Origin: Pseudomonadota bacterium | Lineage (GTDB): Bacteria; Pseudomonadota; Alphaproteobacteria; Rhizobiales; Methylopilaceae | Direction: 5' to 3' | Assembly (NCBI GenBank): GCA_023389135.1 | Contig: JAEWEX010000015.1 | Span: 1-8,922 of the forward strand | DNA length: 8,922 nt | In this document: in pieces, positions 6,793-8,922 of the stretch | Numbering within the stretch: position 1 is the first letter of the stretch | Layout: each line of letters starts with the position of its first letter | Notes under the pieces: model-generated | Told to the model about the DNA's origin: nothing | The model's input: the letters and a program-made list of their open reading frames with translations, nothing else | Database searches by the model: none | Position numbers and translations under genes: made by a program

Positions 6793-7812
6793 ATGGCCAC
6801 CATGGACATCTTCCGGCAGGACGCGTTCAGCATGATCTCGCTGACCGGCGTCGCCGACCGGCTGGGCTACGTGCCCGGCCTGCTTTCCGGCATGGCCGGA
6901 CTGTACGAACCCGTCCCGGTGCGCACCGTCGGCGTCTTCATCGAGGAGCGCGAGCACACGCCCACCGTGATCCCGACCAGCCCCCGTGGCGGCCCTCCGG
7001 ACCAGACCGGCCGGGAGCGGCGCACCGTGCGCAACTTCTCGACCGTCCGGCTGGCCGACAGCTCGCGGATCATGGCCGACGAGATCCAGGGCATCCGCGC
7101 CTACGGGTCGGAAACCGAGCTCAAGCAGGTCCAGGAGGAGGTGGCCCGCCGGCAGCTGCGCATGAAGCGCAACATGATGCTCACCAAGGAGCACATGCTG
7201 CTCGGCATGGTGCAGGGCCTGGCGGTCGATGCCGACGGCTCGCCGATCTACAACTGGGCGACCGAGTTCGGCCGTCCGATCCCGGCGGAGGTGGATTTCG
7301 ACCTGGACAACGCCGACCCCGCACCGGGCGCGTTGCGCACCAAGTGCTCGGCTGTCTCGCGCTCGATCACCCGCGCCCTCAAGGGGCTGGGCGGCGCAGG
7401 GGTGGAAATCGTCGGGCTGTCCGGCGACACCTTCTTCGACGACCTGGTGGCGCATCCCGAGGCGCGGGAGAGCTATCTGCACCAGGAGGGGGCCAAGCTC
7501 CGGGAGCCGGTGGCGTGGCGCGAGTTCGTGTTCGGCGGCATCCGCTTCATCAACTATCGCGGCACCGACGATGGCTCCACGGTCGCGGTCAACACCAACA
7601 AGTGCCGGTTCTTCCCCATCGGCGCCGGAATCTTCCAGTGGGCGATGTCCCCCGCCGAGCGCTTCCAGTTCGTCAATACGCAGGGCCAGGAGACCTATTC
7701 CTGGATCGTGCCGGACCGTGACCGCGACATGTGGGTCGACGTGGAGATGTACTCCTACCCGCTGCCGATCTGCATCGCGCCGGATGCGCTGGCGCACGCC
7801 AAGCGGACGTGA
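6793..7812 (+). CDS. Major capsid protein (lambda gpE family)
   Basis: This is the main shell protein, made in hundreds of copies per head and predicted to adopt the HK97 fold. The 339-residue length almost equals lambda gpE (341). Typical family stretches are MDIFRQDAFSMISLTGVADRL at the N-terminus, the EEREHTPTVIPTSPRGGPP segment, the RLADSSRIMADEIQGIRAYG region, a long charged helix (ELKQVQEEVARRQLRMKRNM), and a C-terminal half with FRFINYRG-like IRFINYRG, FPIGAGIFQW and YSYPLPICI. ATG 6793 follows AAAGGAA (about 6780-6786); a second ATG three codons on is less well placed. A 44-base leader separates it from the decoration gene, and a strong terminator follows 22 bases after its stop, so the pair looks like one expression unit. 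Confidence 0.97.
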   Translation: MATMDIFRQDAFSMISLTGVADRLGYVPGLLSGMAGLYEPVPVRTVGVFIEEREHTPTVIPTSPRGGPPDQTGRERRTVRNFSTVRLADSSRIMADEIQGIRAYGSETELKQVQEEVARRQLRMKRNMMLTKEHMLLGMVQGLAVDADGSPIYNWATEFGRPIPAEVDFDLDNADPAPGALRTKCSAVSRSITRALKGLGGAGVEIVGLSGDTFFDDLVAHPEARESYLHQEGAKLREPVAWREFVFGGIRFINYRGTDDGSTVAVNTNKCRFFPIGAGIFQWAMSPAERFQFVNTQGQETYSWIVPDRDRDMWVDVEMYSYPLPICIAPDALAHAKRT

Positions 7813-7834
7813 CGTCACGAGCCTGAGTTGAGGA

Positions 7835-7867
7835 CGAAGGGCGCCACGGGGCGCCCTTCGCCTTTTT
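7835..7867 (+). terminator. Strong rho-independent terminator after the capsid gene
   Basis: A perfect 11-bp stem, CGAAGGGCGCC (7835-7845) with GGCGCCCTTCG (7850-7860), encloses the 4-base loop ACGG. CC and then TTTTT (7863-7867) follow. It starts 22 bases after the capsid stop, and its T-run directly precedes GGGGAGG (7868-7874), the ribosome site of the next gene. It should lower transcription into the head-tail completion genes, unless antitermination or read-through acts, as in lambda late transcription under Q. Confidence 0.88.
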
Positions 7868-7879
7868 GGGGAGGCCTCG

Positions 7880-8197
7880 ATGACAGCCTTCGAGGCGGCG
7901 CTGGACATGGTCTACGCCGACGACAGCATCGCCCGGGACGCGGTCTATGCGCCTCCCGGCGAAGGTGCTGCGGTCCCATGCCGCGTGATCGGCCGGCTCG
8001 CCGAGCAGGTCGAGGGCGCCCTGGAAACCGCCAGGATCGTTCGCAACCGGCGTCTCGTGGAGGTGCGTGCGTCGGAAGTGGCCCATCCCGTCGAGGGTGG
8101 GAGGTTCACGATCGACGGGCAGGCTCACACCATCCTGGGCGCGCCGCGCCGCGAGGATGTGGATCGCCTGGTCTGGATCTGCGAGGTGCGCGGCTGA
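7880..8197 (+). CDS. Head-tail joining protein (gpFII-like position)
   Basis: A 105-residue protein follows the capsid gene. In lambda this region carries FI and then FII, the protein that completes the head and forms the tail-docking face. The sequence begins with a helix (MTAFEAALDMVYADDSIARD) and a YAPPG turn, then beta-rich segments (VPCRVIGRL, RNRRLVEVRASEVA, GGRFTIDGQAHTILG) ending in RLVWICEVRG. This pattern fits small phage joining or stopper proteins with a beta-barrel core. ATG 7880 has GGGGAGG at 5 bases. It overlaps the next gene by one base (TGATG), so the two are probably coupled. No FI-like gene lies between it and the capsid gene. The family is assigned from pattern and position; an adaptor of another type remains possible. 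Confidence 0.72.
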   Translation: MTAFEAALDMVYADDSIARDAVYAPPGEGAAVPCRVIGRLAEQVEGALETARIVRNRRLVEVRASEVAHPVEGGRFTIDGQAHTILGAPRREDVDRLVWICEVRG

Positions 8198-8862
8198 TGG
8201 ATGTCGAGGTCGCGATCTACGGCAATCTGCGCGCCGTGATGGAGAGCCGCCAGGCCATCGCGGCCGGCGGGCTCCATCGCGCCGCCGGGCTCGCCGCCCG
8301 CGAGGGCGTCGGGCGGTTCCGCCGCGACGTGGAGAGCGCCGGCCTTGGTCGCCGGCTGGCGAACACATGGCGGGCGACCGTCTATCCGCGGCGGCCCGGC
8401 ACGCTGTCGCCGGCGGCCTTCATCTTCACGAAGGCCGAGGCGCTGATCCGGGCCCATGACAGCGGTCCGACCATCCGGCCCGTGAAGGGCAGCGTCTATC
8501 TGTGGCTGCCGACCGAGAACACGCCGCGGCGCGGCAACCGGCGGATGTCGCCGGGCATGGTGGAGGAGCGGTTCGGCGACTTCACCTATGTGCCCTCCAT
8601 CACGCGGCCCGGCGTCGTGTTCGCGACGGTCGACGCCGTGCGCAGCAGGAGCCGCCGCGGCTTCCGCAAGGCGAGCCGGGGGCGGGCGGGGCAGGGGCGC
8701 AACGCCATCCGCATTATCATGTTCGTGCTGGTCAGGCAGGTGCGCCTCAGGAAGCGGCTCAATGTCGGACGCATCACATCCGAGTTGCAGCAGGTCTGGC
8801 CGGAGATCGTGTCGCGCTCGCTGGTCGATGCGTTCCGCAACGACAGCGGGGAGGGGGCATGA
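8197..8862 (+). CDS. DUF6441-like phage protein in the gpZ (tail completion) position
   Basis: A 221-residue protein resembles a phage family I recall as DUF6441, found between head-tail joining and tail-terminator genes in proteobacterial prophages. Recognisable stretches are AGLGRRLANTWRATVYP (48-64), AAFIFTKAEALIRAHDSGPTI (73-93), VYLWLPTENTP (100-110), and a late IIMFVLVRQVRLRKRLNV (173-190). The middle (about 145-170) is strongly basic (RSRSRRGFRKASRGRAG). By position it should act like lambda gpZ at the tail end that docks to the head, but its biochemical role is not shown by the sequence. Start ATG 8197 shares its A with the preceding stop; only GAGG at 8183-8186 is seen upstream, at 10 bases, so translation may rely on coupling. 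ATGA links it to the next gene. Confidence 0.75.
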   Translation: MDVEVAIYGNLRAVMESRQAIAAGGLHRAAGLAAREGVGRFRRDVESAGLGRRLANTWRATVYPRRPGTLSPAAFIFTKAEALIRAHDSGPTIRPVKGSVYLWLPTENTPRRGNRRMSPGMVEERFGDFTYVPSITRPGVVFATVDAVRSRSRRGFRKASRGRAGQGRNAIRIIMFVLVRQVRLRKRLNVGRITSELQQVWPEIVSRSLVDAFRNDSGEGA

Positions 8863-8922
8863 CGAGCCGCACGGAGCAGGCGCTGGTTGCGCTGCATGCC
8901 GCGCTTGCCGCCGGCTTCGCGG
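8859..8922 (+). CDS. Probable minor tail / tail terminator protein (gpU-like), N-terminal fragment
   Basis: An ATG overlapping the preceding stop (ATGA) follows the purine tract GGGGAGGGGG at about 8848-8857 and starts an open frame that runs to the window edge. It encodes MTSRTEQALVALHAALAAGF and one more Ala. A short helix of this kind begins many small tail-terminator proteins in this position, and lambda has U after Z. Only 21 codons are visible, so the identity is inferred mainly from gene order. Confidence 0.5.
   Translation, partial: MTSRTEQALVALHAALAAGFA

Noticed and set aside
6322..7908. Long minus-strand open frame opposite the decoration and capsid genes
   Set aside because: It spans two recognised genes and a terminator, with low-complexity His/Arg/Ala/Gly composition; an antisense artefact of high GC.
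1..8922. Gene transfer agent, CRISPR, toxin-antitoxin or defence genes
   Set aside because: The terminase, portal and capsid families are lambda-type. Every coding stretch is accounted for by morphogenesis genes, and no direct-repeat array or accessory gene was found.

Overview
The window is the head-morphogenesis and start-of-tail block of a lambda-like (cos-packaging type) tailed phage, most likely a prophage. All genes lie on the + strand, in the order used by coliphage lambda. The DNA is very GC-rich, with strong G/C bias at third codon positions. That and the protein flavour suggest a high-GC proteobacterial host, most likely an alphaproteobacterium; this is inference, because no host gene, tRNA, integrase or attachment site is visible.

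Layout. Bases 1-284 hold no convincing gene. Just before the first gene is a cluster of CGCAA/TTGCG motifs with two nested inverted repeats, in the place where lambda carries cosB. Packaging genes follow: small terminase (285-899) and large terminase (896-2842), overlapping as GTGA. Next come a 64-residue gpW-type joining protein (2854-3048), the lambda-B-type portal (3050-4549), an S49 prohead protease (4546-5469), and a small acidic scaffold-like protein (5507-6007). A hairpin precedes the decoration protein (6074-6748, gpD type with an inserted domain) and the major capsid protein (6793-7812, gpE type). A strong intrinsic terminator (7835-7867) closes this unit. Head-tail completion genes follow: a 105-residue joining protein (7880-8197), a DUF6441-like protein in the gpZ position (8197-8862), and the first 21 codons of a probable tail-terminator gene cut by the window edge.

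How it works together. The terminases would recognise and cut concatemeric DNA and pump it through the portal into a prohead. The prohead would be built from the capsid protein on the scaffold and matured by the S49 protease. The decoration protein would stabilise the expanded shell. The gpW-like and 105-residue proteins would close the portal, and the last genes would complete the tail end that docks to it. Stop/start overlaps or 1-base gaps at five junctions suggest translational coupling. The decoration and capsid genes sit between two hairpins and have their own good ribosome sites, which fits separate control of high-copy shell proteins.

No undescribed system is evident. The points most worth a second look are the motif cluster before the small terminase gene, the apparent split of protease and scaffold, the domain inserted into the decoration protein, the Asp-Asp Walker B of the large terminase, and the terminator after the capsid gene.
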